64,000 nucleotides of DNA from JAVVEH01 sp032251435 (lineage in GTDB: Bacteria > Verrucomicrobiota > Lentisphaeria > Oligosphaerales > MVZH01): positions 1-64,000 of the forward strand of contig JAVVEH010000011.1 of NCBI GenBank assembly GCA_032251435.1, in the 5' to 3' direction. Shown here one piece after another: positions 9,063 through 18,946 of this stretch (the first letter of the stretch is position 1; each line of letters starts with the position of its first letter). The notes under the pieces are model-generated. The model made no database searches, was not told the origin of the DNA, and saw nothing but the letters and a program-made list of their open reading frames with translations. A program made the position numbers and the translations under genes.

Positions 9063-9533
9063 ATGTCAAAACTCATCTGTATAAAAGGACTAAATTACGG
9101 GGACCAATTCACCTTGCACGAGGGGCGCAACTCCATCGGCCGTTCTCCCGACGCGTCCGTGGTGCTTTTTGACAAACAGTCCTCGCGTGAAAATTGTGTG
9201 ATCGTAAAAAAGGGACATCACTACTCTATTCAAGACCTTGAGAGCCGTAACGGCACCTATTTGAATAAGAAACGCTTGGGTAAAAAGCCCCTCAGCTTAA
9301 AATCAGGAGACAAGATAAAAATCGGCAAAACGGTTTTGCAACTGAGCGAAAAAGCTGTCGGCGGGTTGATCGACCAGACAGCGACGGACGCGGCGGCTGA
9401 CTTGCAGGGGCAGGAATTTAAAAAATTAATCAACACAGCTTCCGCCAGCGTCGTGAAAAATGACCACGAGCATCACGCCGATTCAACGGTGTCATCCCTG
9501 AAAAACATATTCCGCCGTCTGTTTAAAAAATAA
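9063..9533 (+). CDS. FHA-domain protein
   Basis: The 156-residue cytoplasmic protein carries an N-terminal forkhead-associated domain (residues 3-98) with the phosphothreonine-binding signatures IGRSPDASV, SSREN and ESRNGTYLN. FHA domains read threonine phosphorylation made by Hanks-type kinases, and such a kinase is encoded at 25256-27628. The C-terminal 50 residues are charged and without a domain. A tggag ribosome site precedes the ATG by about seven bases. It is transcribed convergently with parC, the two stops being 22 bp apart. A partner cannot be named. Confidence 0.88.
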   Translation: MSKLICIKGLNYGDQFTLHEGRNSIGRSPDASVVLFDKQSSRENCVIVKKGHHYSIQDLESRNGTYLNKKRLGKKPLSLKSGDKIKIGKTVLQLSEKAVGGLIDQTATDAAADLQGQEFKKLINTASASVVKNDHEHHADSTVSSLKNIFRRLFKK

Positions 9534-9555
9534 TCGGAAACGCCGCGCCTTGCCT

Positions 9556-12153
9556 CTACTCCAGAAAGAAAGGCGTCTCCTCGTCAATGACAGTCCGGCG
9601 GGAGTCTTTTTCAGACCGCGGTTTCCGCGGCGCGGGCTTTTCCACCTTTTCAACGGGCACTGTCTCAACACCTTTTCCCTCCTCTTCAGCCTTTTCAATC
9701 TTGTCGGGCTTTTCAGGCTTCAGAGGTTTTTCCACCTTTGCCGGTTTCTCCGCCTTGACAGCTTTCTTCACCTTTTTTTCAGGCGCCTTTGAGGATTTGG
9801 CCTTAGCGGATTTTCCCATATCGTCGTCCGGAGGCCGGCTCATTCCGCCCTCTTTGGCTGTCTCCCCGGTCAGCGCCCCCCGAGACTCATCCAGCAACCC
9901 CAGTTGCTTCATATCAGGGTCCAAATGGGGTTCGTAGATGGCCTCATTTGATTTGCCGCCATCATCCGTGCCTTTCACAGGCGGCACCGGCGCCCCGCCA
10001 CCGGCGTTTCCGCCCTCGTCGGAAGGCGTGTCAGGCTCATCTTCCTCCTCGCCATCCGGTGTTTGACTGCCGCGTTTTAATTGGATGATATTGCCAATGG
10101 GGCGGTCCGATATCTTGAACCCACGGGCCCCGCTTGAGCGTAGTTGAATATCATTGAAATCCACATCAACGTAATCATCGGCATTGGCTGATTTATGCTT
10201 GAATTCACACCTCAAGACGACCCCGTAATTGGTGTAGAACCCTTCAATAATACAGTTTTTGGGTAAGGTCTTATACTCCTTTTCCATGATATAGCTGGAA
10301 ATTTTAAACCGTTTGGCGTAATACTTCCCGGTTTTTTTATCCCGGTAGATCATGCTGTAAACCTGTGATTTATCCGCTTTAAGAACAAACTTCACCGGCC
10401 CTACATACACCTTCTCCGGGATGGGAATCACTTTAAATTGACCGTCACTTTTCAGCAAAACCAGACGGTCAAACTCGGTGCATGTCAACACCTCTTCATT
10501 CTTATTACTGTTTTTGACATCACTGCCGACAAAATGCCCCATCCGGTCATGCCCCACTCTCACATTGGCGAGGGCCACTTCCTTCACATCAACCGTCTCC
10601 AAGTCACTGATCGTCGTCCGGCGGGGATACAGATGACCATATTTTTTCACCAATCCCTTGACGTACTCAATGGCGTATTCCGTCACATGGGTCAAATGGT
10701 GTTTAACCGTTTTTATTTGCTCCAGAATCGCTTCCAGTTCTTCCCGGTTTTTGTTGATATCAAACAAGGAAATCCGCCGGATCTGGATGCCGAGAAGTTT
10801 CTCCACATCCTCGTCAGACACCGCCCGTTTCAAGCGGTCTTTAAAGGGCTCCAAACCGGCGTGGACTTCGGCCATCACGTCCTCATAACTGGGACATTCC
10901 TCGATGCGTTTGTAAATCCGGTTTTCAATAAAAATCTGGGCCAGTGTTTTATCATGGAAGCGGTCTTCGAGTTTCCGCAGTTCCAGTTCGAGCTCCAAAT
11001 TTAAAATACGCACCAGCTGTTCGGTGCTGTCTTTCAACACCTGGGTGACCGTCATGATTTCCGGACGGTTATTTTTGATCACTGTCAGTGAACAACTGAT
11101 CCCGCACTCACAATCCGTATATGCGAAAAGCTGTTTCAGGCAGTCATCGGCATGTGTCCCGCGGGGCAGTTTTATCTCAATTTCAACGTCCTCAGCGGTA
11201 TAATCATTGACACTGGCGATCTTTATTTTCCCCCGTTGACTGGCCCGGATGATGGATGTCATCAACTTCTCAGTCGTGACCGTCGCCGGAATTTCCCGGA
11301 TCACCAGCGTTTTATCATCCACGGTTTCGATGGCCGCCCGCACTTTCAACCGGCCATTGCCATCTTCGTAGTCGCTGGCGTCCATCAATCCACCCGTGAG
11401 AAAATCCGGATAAACTTTGGCGTCGCGGCCTTGTAATATGGCGATTTGCGCCTGGAGCAATTCAGTGAAATTATGGGGCATGATCCGCGTCGCCATACCG
11501 ACCGCGATGCCGTCGGACCCCATCATCAGCAAGGCGGGAACTTTGGCGGGAAAACCAACAGGCTCCTGATTGCGTCCATCATACGAATCAATGAAATCGG
11601 TCAATTCCCGGTTGAATAAAACATCTTTGGCCAAGGGTGTCAGCCGACATTCAATATACCTGGGAGCGGACGCGTCATCCCCCGTGTAAATATTGCCGAA
11701 GTTTCCCTGCCGGTCAATAAAAAAATCTTTATTGGCCAAAACCACGAGCGCGTTTCCGATCGAGGCGTCGCCATGGGGGTGATAGCGCATGGTGTGACCG
11801 ATGACATTCGCCACCTTGTGAAACCGGCCATCGTCCATTTCCCACAGGGAATGCAAAATCCGCCGTTGGACCGGTTTCATACCATCGACGACATCGGGAA
11901 TCGCCCGTTCTTTGATAACATACGAGGCGTATTCCAGGAAGTTGACCGCCATCATATCGCCCAGGCTGTCATTGCCTTCTTTCGATGCCAATTCTCCGCA
12001 AACGCCATGATCCGAGGGCGGTCCGGATTCAGAATTTCCGGACACCTGAGCCTGATTTTCATCGTGACGCTCAGAGGACTCCGTTCCCGAAGTCTCTTCG
12101 TGACCCGCCGCGGCAGTCGGCTGATTTTGGTTGTCGTCGTTCGCTAAAGCCAT
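9556..12153 (-). CDS. parC: DNA topoisomerase (ATP-hydrolysing) subunit A, ParC/GyrA type
   Basis: This is the DNA-breaking subunit of a type IIA topoisomerase. The catalytic tyrosine is Y166 in ASAPRYIECRL, and the quinolone-region motif RYHPHGDASI is at 123-132. The 865 residues include a 65-residue acidic N-terminal extension, a breakage-reunion core, and a C-terminal part with weak repeats (VYVGPVKFVLKAD, GARGFKISDR) unlike the full GyrA beta-pinwheel. The last 170 residues are low-complexity, first acidic and then a Lys/Glu/Pro repeat (KPAKVEKPLKPEKPDK), perhaps a DNA-binding tail. It lies 45 bp downstream of parE in one operon. The sequence resembles the Bacteroidetes/PVC ParC-like class; whether it acts as gyrase or topoisomerase IV cannot be settled here. 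Confidence 0.9.
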   Translation of the reverse strand: MALANDDNQNQPTAAAGHEETSGTESSERHDENQAQVSGNSESGPPSDHGVCGELASKEGNDSLGDMMAVNFLEYASYVIKERAIPDVVDGMKPVQRRILHSLWEMDDGRFHKVANVIGHTMRYHPHGDASIGNALVVLANKDFFIDRQGNFGNIYTGDDASAPRYIECRLTPLAKDVLFNRELTDFIDSYDGRNQEPVGFPAKVPALLMMGSDGIAVGMATRIMPHNFTELLQAQIAILQGRDAKVYPDFLTGGLMDASDYEDGNGRLKVRAAIETVDDKTLVIREIPATVTTEKLMTSIIRASQRGKIKIASVNDYTAEDVEIEIKLPRGTHADDCLKQLFAYTDCECGISCSLTVIKNNRPEIMTVTQVLKDSTEQLVRILNLELELELRKLEDRFHDKTLAQIFIENRIYKRIEECPSYEDVMAEVHAGLEPFKDRLKRAVSDEDVEKLLGIQIRRISLFDINKNREELEAILEQIKTVKHHLTHVTEYAIEYVKGLVKKYGHLYPRRTTISDLETVDVKEVALANVRVGHDRMGHFVGSDVKNSNKNEEVLTCTEFDRLVLLKSDGQFKVIPIPEKVYVGPVKFVLKADKSQVYSMIYRDKKTGKYYAKRFKISSYIMEKEYKTLPKNCIIEGFYTNYGVVLRCEFKHKSANADDYVDVDFNDIQLRSSGARGFKISDRPIGNIIQLKRGSQTPDGEEEDEPDTPSDEGGNAGGGAPVPPVKGTDDGGKSNEAIYEPHLDPDMKQLGLLDESRGALTGETAKEGGMSRPPDDDMGKSAKAKSSKAPEKKVKKAVKAEKPAKVEKPLKPEKPDKIEKAEEEGKGVETVPVEKVEKPAPRKPRSEKDSRRTVIDEETPFFLE

Positions 12154-12198
12154 GGTTCGCGTTTTAACCGCCCATTTTCAAGACCACACGGGACCAGA

Positions 12199-14001
12199 TT
12201 AAACAAGATTATCCATAATGTAATTTCGCCGGTCAGGGGTGTTGTCCCCCATATAAAAATTCAATAACCGGGGCACTTCTTTCATGCTGTCAACAGTGAC
12301 CGGCACAAGCCGGATATTATCGCCGATGAACTGCCCGAATTCCTTGGGTGAGATTTCTCCAAGCCCTTTAAACCGCGTCACTTCCGCGCTTTTCCCAAGC
12401 TCCAAAACTCGTTCATCCCGTTCGTCCTCACTGTAACAGTAATGCGTCACTTTTTTATTACGCACCTTAAAGAGAGGTGTCTCCAAAATATATACGTGCT
12501 CGCTCAACACCAATTGTTCGAAAAAGGTGAGAAAAAAAGTGATCAACAGGTTGCGGATATGCAGGCCATCCACATCGGCGTCGGTGGCGATAACCACTTT
12601 TTCGTAGCGCAAGCCATCCATGCCATCTTCGATATCAAGCGCTTTCATGATGTAATACAGCTCTTCATTCCCATAAACCGTCGCCTGCTTATGCCCAAAA
12701 CAATTCATGGGCTTTCCCTTGAGGGAAAAGATCGCCTGGTTGTCAACGTTTCGACTGCTGATCATACTGCCAGAGGCCGACTGGCCTTCCGTCAGGAAAA
12801 TCATCGAGTTGTCACCCTTTTCCTTGTCCTGCCCCAGGTGGTATTTACAGTCCCGTAATTTGGGGATCTTGAGGAGGGTCTTTTTCGCTTTGTCTTTGGC
12901 TTGCTTTTTTACCGCCTGAATATCCTTGCGCATGCGCTCATTCTGGCTGATTTTATCCAGCAACTTGTCAGCGACATCTTTATGTTTATGCAGATGGGCG
13001 ACCACCACATCGCGCACTTTATTGACGATGTCACTCCGGATATCGTGATTGCCCAGTTTGTTTTTGGTTTGCGACTCAAAAACCGGTTCCATCACTTTAA
13101 CCGACACCGTGCCGGTGACCCCGTTACGCACATCATTCGGGTCCATATTCTTACCGGCGTATTCATTGATGCCTTTCAGCAAGCCCTCACGGAAGGCGGA
13201 CTGGTGCGTCCCCCCGTCTTTCGTGTATTGCCCGTTGACAAACGAGTAAAACGTCTCACCAAAGTTGACCGTGTGGCAAAACGCGAACTCCAAGGTTTTG
13301 CCTTTGTGATGAATCACTTCATAGACCTTTTCCTGGTCCACTTTTTCATCCAGCAGGTCAAGCAATCCATATCGGGAATAAAATCGCTCATCGTTGAAGT
13401 AAAGCGAAAGGCCACTGTTCAAGTAGGCGTAATTCCAGAGCCGCCGCCGGATGAATTTCGGGTCAAATTTAAATCTGGGGAAACACTCGCTGTCAGGCCG
13501 GAAAATCACCTCCGTGCCGTTCTCCTCGTCCGATTCGCCGCTGTCCTCAGACAGCAGCACCCCGCGTTCGAAGGTCGCCGAGCGGAATTTACCGTCCCGG
13601 AAACTGCGCACAAAGAATGACTCAGAGAGGGCGTTGACAGCTTTTGTCCCCACACCGTTCAAGCCAACCGAGAATTGGAAGACATCACTGTTGTACTTGG
13701 CGCCGGTGTTGATCTGCGACACGCAGTCAATAATCTTCCCCAATGGAATGCCCCGCCCGTAATCGCGCACCCGCATCCGGTTGTCGTCATATAAATGAAT
13801 ATCCAGACGCCGCCCGTGTCCCATAATGAATTCATCGATACCGTTATCGATGATCTCTTTTAAAAGGACATAAATGCCGTCGTCTGGATGGCTGCCATCG
13901 CCTAGACGGCCAATGTACATGCCCGGACGTTTGCGGATGTGTTCCAGGGAACTAAGAGACGTTACTGTGCTCTCATCATAAACGACCTTCCCCTCACTCA
14001 T
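12199..14001 (-). CDS. parE: DNA topoisomerase (ATP-hydrolysing) subunit B, ParE/GyrB type
   Basis: This is the ATPase subunit partnering parC. A GHKL ATPase domain opens the 600-residue protein (RKRPGMYIG, EIIDNGIDEF, DYGRGIPL, GLNGVGTKAVNAL). The Toprim domain follows, with LTEGQSASGS near residue 400 (Q where most GyrB/ParE have D) and IATDADVDGLHI near 475, whose acidic residues bind Mg2+. The C-terminal RFKGLGEISPKEF is the usual ParE/GyrB end. Its GTG/ATG-region start overlaps the stop of the small zinc-ribbon gene by 4 bp (tcat, 13998-14001), so the two are translationally coupled. The ParE-like length (no GyrB insertion) agrees with a ParE label. Confidence 0.92.
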   Translation of the reverse strand: MSEGKVVYDESTVTSLSSLEHIRKRPGMYIGRLGDGSHPDDGIYVLLKEIIDNGIDEFIMGHGRRLDIHLYDDNRMRVRDYGRGIPLGKIIDCVSQINTGAKYNSDVFQFSVGLNGVGTKAVNALSESFFVRSFRDGKFRSATFERGVLLSEDSGESDEENGTEVIFRPDSECFPRFKFDPKFIRRRLWNYAYLNSGLSLYFNDERFYSRYGLLDLLDEKVDQEKVYEVIHHKGKTLEFAFCHTVNFGETFYSFVNGQYTKDGGTHQSAFREGLLKGINEYAGKNMDPNDVRNGVTGTVSVKVMEPVFESQTKNKLGNHDIRSDIVNKVRDVVVAHLHKHKDVADKLLDKISQNERMRKDIQAVKKQAKDKAKKTLLKIPKLRDCKYHLGQDKEKGDNSMIFLTEGQSASGSMISSRNVDNQAIFSLKGKPMNCFGHKQATVYGNEELYYIMKALDIEDGMDGLRYEKVVIATDADVDGLHIRNLLITFFLTFFEQLVLSEHVYILETPLFKVRNKKVTHYCYSEDERDERVLELGKSAEVTRFKGLGEISPKEFGQFIGDNIRLVPVTVDSMKEVPRLLNFYMGDNTPDRRNYIMDNLV

Positions 14002-14222
14002 TCGATGTAATCATCCTCATCCTCATCGTCGTCATAGTCCTCGGATTCCTTATCGCCATCTTCAATCGGGTCGTCCCCGAAAAGCTCCTCATGTTCAAGG
14101 TCTTGAGCGACAAGATGCGACGATGTGATAATCGCTCCGCATTCTGGGCAGCAACCGCCCTCGTCATCCACATCACTGACGCGGACACGGCATTCACAAT
14201 AGGGACACGTCATAAGTTCCAT
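13998..14222 (-). CDS. Small zinc-ribbon protein with acidic tail
   Basis: The 74-residue protein has a four-cysteine zinc ribbon, CPYC at residues 5-8 and CPEC at about 25-28, followed by a tail that is almost all Asp and Glu (DYDDDEDEDDYIE). I recognise no named family. It sits between rho and parE, with its stop overlapping the parE start by 4 bp. Small zinc ribbons of this sort often bind nucleic acid or RNA polymerase, and the acidic tail could mimic DNA. The coupling to parE suggests it serves the topoisomerase, but that is inference. Confidence 0.8.
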   Translation of the reverse strand: MELMTCPYCECRVRVSDVDDEGGCCPECGAIITSSHLVAQDLEHEELFGDDPIEDGDKESEDYDDDEDEDDYIE

Positions 14223-14282
14223 GATTATTCTCCAAAATAGAATGAAGTCCTATTCACAGCCCGGTTAGGGGAATTTCGCCGC

Positions 14283-15857
14283 TCAGACCTGCAGCGAAAG
14301 AAGAAACTCGATATTGTTCTGAGTCTTTTTCAGTTTTTTGATCAACATCTCCATGGCTTCGACAGGGGGAACGCCATTCAAAATACGCCGTAACTGCCAT
14401 GCCCGGTCAAGCTCGTCCGGGTGCATCAGCAACTCTTCACGCCGCGTCCCGCTTTTTTCGATATTTATAGCCGGAAAAATCCGCTTGTCAACCAAATGCC
14501 GGTCCAGATGCACTTCCATATTTCCCGTGCCCTTGAATTCTTCAAAGATCACTTCGTCCATCCGGCTGCCCGTTTCCACCAGCGCCGTGGCTAAAATCGT
14601 CAAACTGCCGCCTTCCTCAATATTGCGGGCGGCGCCGAAAAACCGTTTGGGCTTGTGCAACGCGTTGGCGTCGACACCACCTGAAAGAATCCGTCCGCTG
14701 TGGGGCTCAATGGTGTTGTACGCACGGGCCAGGCGGGTGATGCTGTCCAGTAAGATAACAACATGACGGCCATGCTCAACCTGTCGTTTCGCTTTTTCGA
14801 TGACCATTTCAGCCACTTGCACATGCCGTTCCGGCCGTTCGTCAAACGTGGAGCTGACCACTTCCCCTTTGACGGACCGCTGCATGTCCGTCACTTCCTC
14901 GGGCCGTTCATCAATCAACAGAACAATGAGCACAACATCATCGTTATTGGCGGTAATGCTGTTGGCTATTTTTTGAAGAATCACTGTTTTCCCCGTCCGC
15001 GGAGCGGCCACAATCAAACCGCGTTGCCCCCGGCCAATGGGAGACACCAAATCAATCGCCCGCATGGAGACTTCATCTTGAGATGTTTCCATGACCAACC
15101 GCTGGTCCGGAAACAGCGGAGTCAGGTTCTCAAACGGCACTTTCTGACGCTTCATTTCCGGCGCTTCACCATTGATGGACCCCACTTTTAACATGGCGAA
15201 AAAGCGCTCTTTTTCACGGGGCTGGCGGATTTGCCCATGCACCGTGTCACCCGTGCGCAAAGAAAACCGGCGCACCTGGGACGGGCTCATGTAAATATCT
15301 TCCGGACAGGGCAGGTAGCTGTAGTCAGGCGACCGGAGGAAGCCAAAACCATCCGGCAAGATCTCCACGACACCGCCGCCGTAGAGAATGCCGTTCTGGG
15401 CCATCCCGGCTTTGAGAATCTCAAATACCAGGTCATGCTTGTTCAGCATGCCGACACCTTCCAGATTCAAGTCGTTCGCCATCTCAGTGAGGTCGGCCAT
15501 GTCCGTGTTCTGCAACTCGTTGATGTCCATCTTCGGGCCGCCCATTTCCTCGGCGGTCATGACTTCACAATCATCGTGATGCGGATATTTTTTCCGGTTA
15601 TGGCGGTTGCTGTTCCGATTGTTCCGGTTATTGGGACGGCCTTTGGGCGGCCGTTGCTGACGCCCGGCATCGCCACCAGAGGAACGGTCCGGACCCTTTT
15701 CACGCCGCCCGCCGCCCGATTCTTGATCAGGGGACGGTCTTTCGACGATGGCCTCATGAGTGGCGGCCGCCGGCTGTTTTTCTCCAAGAGCCTTTCCCTT
15801 GGCGGTTGAAGACGCTTTCGGCACTGATTTTTTTTCTTTTACGGGTTCTTCGGACAT
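14283..15857 (-). CDS. rho: Transcription termination factor Rho
   Basis: Rho is the hexameric RNA-dependent ATPase that releases RNA polymerase from transcripts. The 524 residues comprise a long disordered N-terminal extension (residues 1-110, rich in Lys/Asn/Arg such as NNRNNRNSNRHNRKK), the Rho N-terminal RNA-binding domain with ILPDGFGFLRSPDYSY, and the ATPase with Walker A AAPRTGKTV near residue 288 and VILLIDERPEEVTDM (Walker B and Q/R-loop region). Length over the usual 420 is due to the N-terminal insert, as in several PVC and Actinobacterial Rho proteins. It is 108 bp downstream of coaE, an order shared with Chlamydia. Confidence 0.96.
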   Translation of the reverse strand: MSEEPVKEKKSVPKASSTAKGKALGEKQPAAATHEAIVERPSPDQESGGGRREKGPDRSSGGDAGRQQRPPKGRPNNRNNRNSNRHNRKKYPHHDDCEVMTAEEMGGPKMDINELQNTDMADLTEMANDLNLEGVGMLNKHDLVFEILKAGMAQNGILYGGGVVEILPDGFGFLRSPDYSYLPCPEDIYMSPSQVRRFSLRTGDTVHGQIRQPREKERFFAMLKVGSINGEAPEMKRQKVPFENLTPLFPDQRLVMETSQDEVSMRAIDLVSPIGRGQRGLIVAAPRTGKTVILQKIANSITANNDDVVLIVLLIDERPEEVTDMQRSVKGEVVSSTFDERPERHVQVAEMVIEKAKRQVEHGRHVVILLDSITRLARAYNTIEPHSGRILSGGVDANALHKPKRFFGAARNIEEGGSLTILATALVETGSRMDEVIFEEFKGTGNMEVHLDRHLVDKRIFPAINIEKSGTRREELLMHPDELDRAWQLRRILNGVPPVEAMEMLIKKLKKTQNNIEFLLSLQV

Positions 15858-15965
15858 ATCCGGAGGTCTCCTGTCGCTGTGTTCATTTCATGCGGAAAGA
15901 AACATGACAATGTTTCCCATCCTCATACAAATTGACGGATTCTAACTAACATAAACGGCATGGCG

Positions 15966-16553
15966 TCACGGTGAAGGGGGCAACCGCTCAAGCAAACGTA
16001 GTATTTGCTTCTTTAAACTTTCCCGGGAACCAGTGTTGATCAAACCGCCATCCGCCCGGCGTAATTTCTCGTCCATGCTGATTTGGTTGTCCAACCGTTG
16101 CGTGATTTCCCTTGGTGTCAAGCCGCGGGCCGATAACCGCCGGTGTTGAGTCTCTTTATCGCACCACACCGCCCAGACACAATAAACGTCCCGTTCCCAT
16201 CCCGCCTCATAAAGAAGGGGAATCGCGCAAAAAAGGTGACGTGAACACCGGGCGGCTTCCTTGACAATGACCCGCTTGACCGCGGGGTGAACCTGACTGT
16301 TCAGCCAGGACAACTCATCCGGACGCTCAAACACCTCTCTGGCGACGGTCGGCCGGCAAACCCCCCCGTTCTCGTCACGCGCGTGTTCTCCCCACCGGTT
16401 GACAAACACATTGACTAATTCCCGCCCCGGCCCGTACAGCTGATGAACAACCGTGTCGCTATCCAAAGTCCGGCATCCCAAATCCGCCAAAATAGTCAGA
16501 ACTGTGGATTTGCCCGCGCCCATGCCGCCTGTCACGCCAATAATTTCAGCCAT
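15966..16553 (-). CDS. coaE: Dephospho-CoA kinase
   Basis: CoaE phosphorylates the 3'-hydroxyl of dephospho-CoA, the last step of coenzyme A synthesis. The start at 16553 (MAEIIGVTGGMGAGKS) is chosen over the longer frame (to 16583) because AGGAA precedes it at good spacing and homologues begin just before the P-loop. The P-loop GGMGAGKST is at residues 8-16, and LLYEAGWERD matches the family's conserved PLLFE segment. The 195-residue length is normal. It is the first gene of the coaE-rho-zinc ribbon-parE-parC run. Confidence 0.93.
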   Translation of the reverse strand: MAEIIGVTGGMGAGKSTVLTILADLGCRTLDSDTVVHQLYGPGRELVNVFVNRWGEHARDENGGVCRPTVAREVFERPDELSWLNSQVHPAVKRVIVKEAARCSRHLFCAIPLLYEAGWERDVYCVWAVWCDKETQHRRLSARGLTPREITQRLDNQISMDEKLRRADGGLINTGSRESLKKQILRLLERLPPSP

Positions 16554-17011
16554 ATCGTTCCTGAAAAACTCGTGAGTTCTCAATGGGTGTTAAAACCAAG
16601 AAGCCGGCAGATCCCCTCCAAATGTGACACACCGTCGTGTCAAACGACCGATTCGCATCACGGACCGGGAGTAAGATGGAGAAGGGAAACACACACAGGA
16701 TTAACTGCAAAACGCCGACAGGAAGTGCCTGACAAAAGGCGGTCAAGAGAACATAAGACCTCGATCCCGGCGGGAATCAAGCGATATTATGCCGTACTAT
16801 AACGTGAAATGCCGGAGTGTCAAATATACGCGTGTGTGTTTTTTCCGCCGGACAGCCCGCGCCAGGCGCGGAGAGAGATTGAATCAGGCCCGTTTCCCGG
16901 AAACAAACCATGACTCGGCCAGTGGCGAACCGGATGAACGATGGTACATTCCAGACTTGGATTTTCTCCGTTAATGCCATGATCTTTATCCGCCTCTTGT
17001 CGTGACCAATC
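16554..17011. other. Divergent intergenic region
   Basis: About 460 bases lie between the oppositely oriented coaE and rhamnosidase genes. It should hold both promoters. An AT-rich patch at 16780-16805 (gcgatattatgccgtactataac) is the likeliest promoter area. I see no gene, repeat or structured RNA in it. Confidence 0.4.
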
Positions 17012-18703
17012 ATGCTGACATCAAAGCCAATTATCCTGTCAAAACGCCCGCCCGCCCATATCCGGCGCCATACCGATGGCCGCGTGTTTGTCGCCTTCGA
17101 CAAGGCCGCCTTCGGCACTATTGAACTGACACTGACAAGTCAACACGCGCGGAATATCCATGTCCATCTAGGAGAACGGTTACAAGCGCCTCATACGGTT
17201 GACCGCGAGCCGCCGGGCTCTATTCGTTATCGCCGCATGACGTTGCGTGTCGAGCCGGGAACAAAAACCTATCGTCTCACTGTGACACCGGATGACCGTA
17301 ACACAGGTGACAAGGCGGTGTTGATGCCGCCGGAGATCGGTGAGGTCATGCCGTTCCGCTATTGTGAGATTGAGGGATTTGACGGGGGAATCGCCCCCGG
17401 AGACATCCGGCAAGTGATGGCGCACTATCCATTTGATGATGACGCGGCCGGGTTTAACTGCTCCGATGAGACCCTCAACGCCGTCTGGGATCTATGCAAA
17501 TACTCAATCAAGGCCACCAGTTTCTGCGGTGTCTATGTCGATGGTGACCGCGAGCGTATTCCGTATGAGGCGGACGCCTATATCAACCAACTCGGCCATT
17601 ACTGCGTCGACAAGGAATACGGGATGGGCCGGGCGACCCTGGAACACTTCATCGACCACCCCACCTGGCCGACCGAGTGGTCGCTGCATATGCCCTTGAT
17701 GGCGTGGGCTGAATACATATATACCGGCGACAAAGCCTTCATGGATAATCATTACGATGATTTGAAACTGCGCGCGCTGCTAAAACTGGGCCGTGAAGAC
17801 GGGTTGATCAGTACTCAAACCGGTCTGGTGACCCCTGAATTTGTGGAAGCCCTGCGCCTGTCTCAGCCACCGCGTGATATTGTCGACTGGCCACCGGGCA
17901 GCTTTACCGAAGGCGGCACCGGAGAACGGGATGGACACGAGATGTGTCCGGTCAACACCGTCGTCAACGCCTTCCACTACCAGGCGCTTGTGTGCATGAC
18001 CCGGATCGCCCGCGCGCTGGGCCGGGATGGTGACGCTGACGTGTTCCGCAGGCTGGCCGTTAACGTGGCTGAGGCGGTCAATAGAAACCTTTTCGATGAC
18101 CGCCGGGGGATTTACATCGATGGCGAGGGGGCTGGGCACGCGTCCCTGCATGCCAACATGTTCCCGCTGGCCTTTGGCCTCGTTCCTGATGATCGCAAAC
18201 CATCGGTCACAGCCTTCGTCAAAAGCCGCGGGATGGCCTGTAGTGTTTACGGCGCGCACTATCTGCTCGAAGCCCTGTACGCGGCCGGGGAAGACGACTA
18301 CGCCTTGTCGCTGATGACGGCCAGGCATGACCGATCATGGTGGAATATGATCGCTGTCGGCTCGACCATGACCTTGGAGGCGTGGGATTTGAGATACAAG
18401 AACAACTTGGACTGGAATCACGCCTGGGGGGCGGCCCCGGCCAATATTATTCCCCGGCATTTGATGGGCATCCGACCACTGTCGCCGGGCGGGGACAAGA
18501 TCCTTATCCAACCCCGACCGGGATCCCTGAGGCACGCCAAAATCCGTTATCCGACCCGCCACGGTCCGATGACTGTCGAAATCACACGAGGACAGAGATC
18601 ACACATTGATGTCCAGGTTCCTGATGGGGTGAAAGCCACGATTATTCCGCCGCCGGGGACATGGTCTGACATTTTTATCAACGGGAAGCAGGGGCAGGCA
18701 TAA
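17012..18703 (+). CDS. GH78-like alpha-L-rhamnosidase (six-hairpin) protein
   Basis: The 563-residue product matches the catalytic (alpha/alpha)6 domain and C-terminal beta domain of bacterial alpha-L-rhamnosidases, which release terminal L-rhamnose from glycans. Visible marks are VDGDRERIPYEAD at about 188-200 (equivalent of the family's DCPQRDERLGW acid-containing loop), the long helix pairs around NHYDDLKLRALL, TEGGTGERDGHE, NLDWNHAWGAAP and the C-terminal beta domain from about 485. The N-terminal accessory domains of full GH78 enzymes (usually 800-1000 residues) are reduced to about 140 residues. There is no signal peptide, so it acts on imported oligosaccharides or is mislocalised by annotation. 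rhaB at 22881 fits use of the released rhamnose. Confidence 0.8.
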   Translation: MLTSKPIILSKRPPAHIRRHTDGRVFVAFDKAAFGTIELTLTSQHARNIHVHLGERLQAPHTVDREPPGSIRYRRMTLRVEPGTKTYRLTVTPDDRNTGDKAVLMPPEIGEVMPFRYCEIEGFDGGIAPGDIRQVMAHYPFDDDAAGFNCSDETLNAVWDLCKYSIKATSFCGVYVDGDRERIPYEADAYINQLGHYCVDKEYGMGRATLEHFIDHPTWPTEWSLHMPLMAWAEYIYTGDKAFMDNHYDDLKLRALLKLGREDGLISTQTGLVTPEFVEALRLSQPPRDIVDWPPGSFTEGGTGERDGHEMCPVNTVVNAFHYQALVCMTRIARALGRDGDADVFRRLAVNVAEAVNRNLFDDRRGIYIDGEGAGHASLHANMFPLAFGLVPDDRKPSVTAFVKSRGMACSVYGAHYLLEALYAAGEDDYALSLMTARHDRSWWNMIAVGSTMTLEAWDLRYKNNLDWNHAWGAAPANIIPRHLMGIRPLSPGGDKILIQPRPGSLRHAKIRYPTRHGPMTVEITRGQRSHIDVQVPDGVKATIIPPPGTWSDIFINGKQGQA

Positions 18704-18946
18704 AACTGTTTCGCGAACACAAAAGACGTGGTTGTAGACACGCAAGACATCGCCCCTGGGGACCCCGAGCGTACGCTGATTGTTTGGGATCACCGGACTC
18801 GAGATCGTTGTTTATGGTCGTCTTACCTTGCCTTTAAACGGTTAGGGTTTATGTTTTAACCTCTATTTTTTCCGCGGACGGGGTTGGCATGGATCGGCCG
18901 CCGGAAGCCGCATCAATCTGGATCTGAATCACAGGGTGTTTTCATA

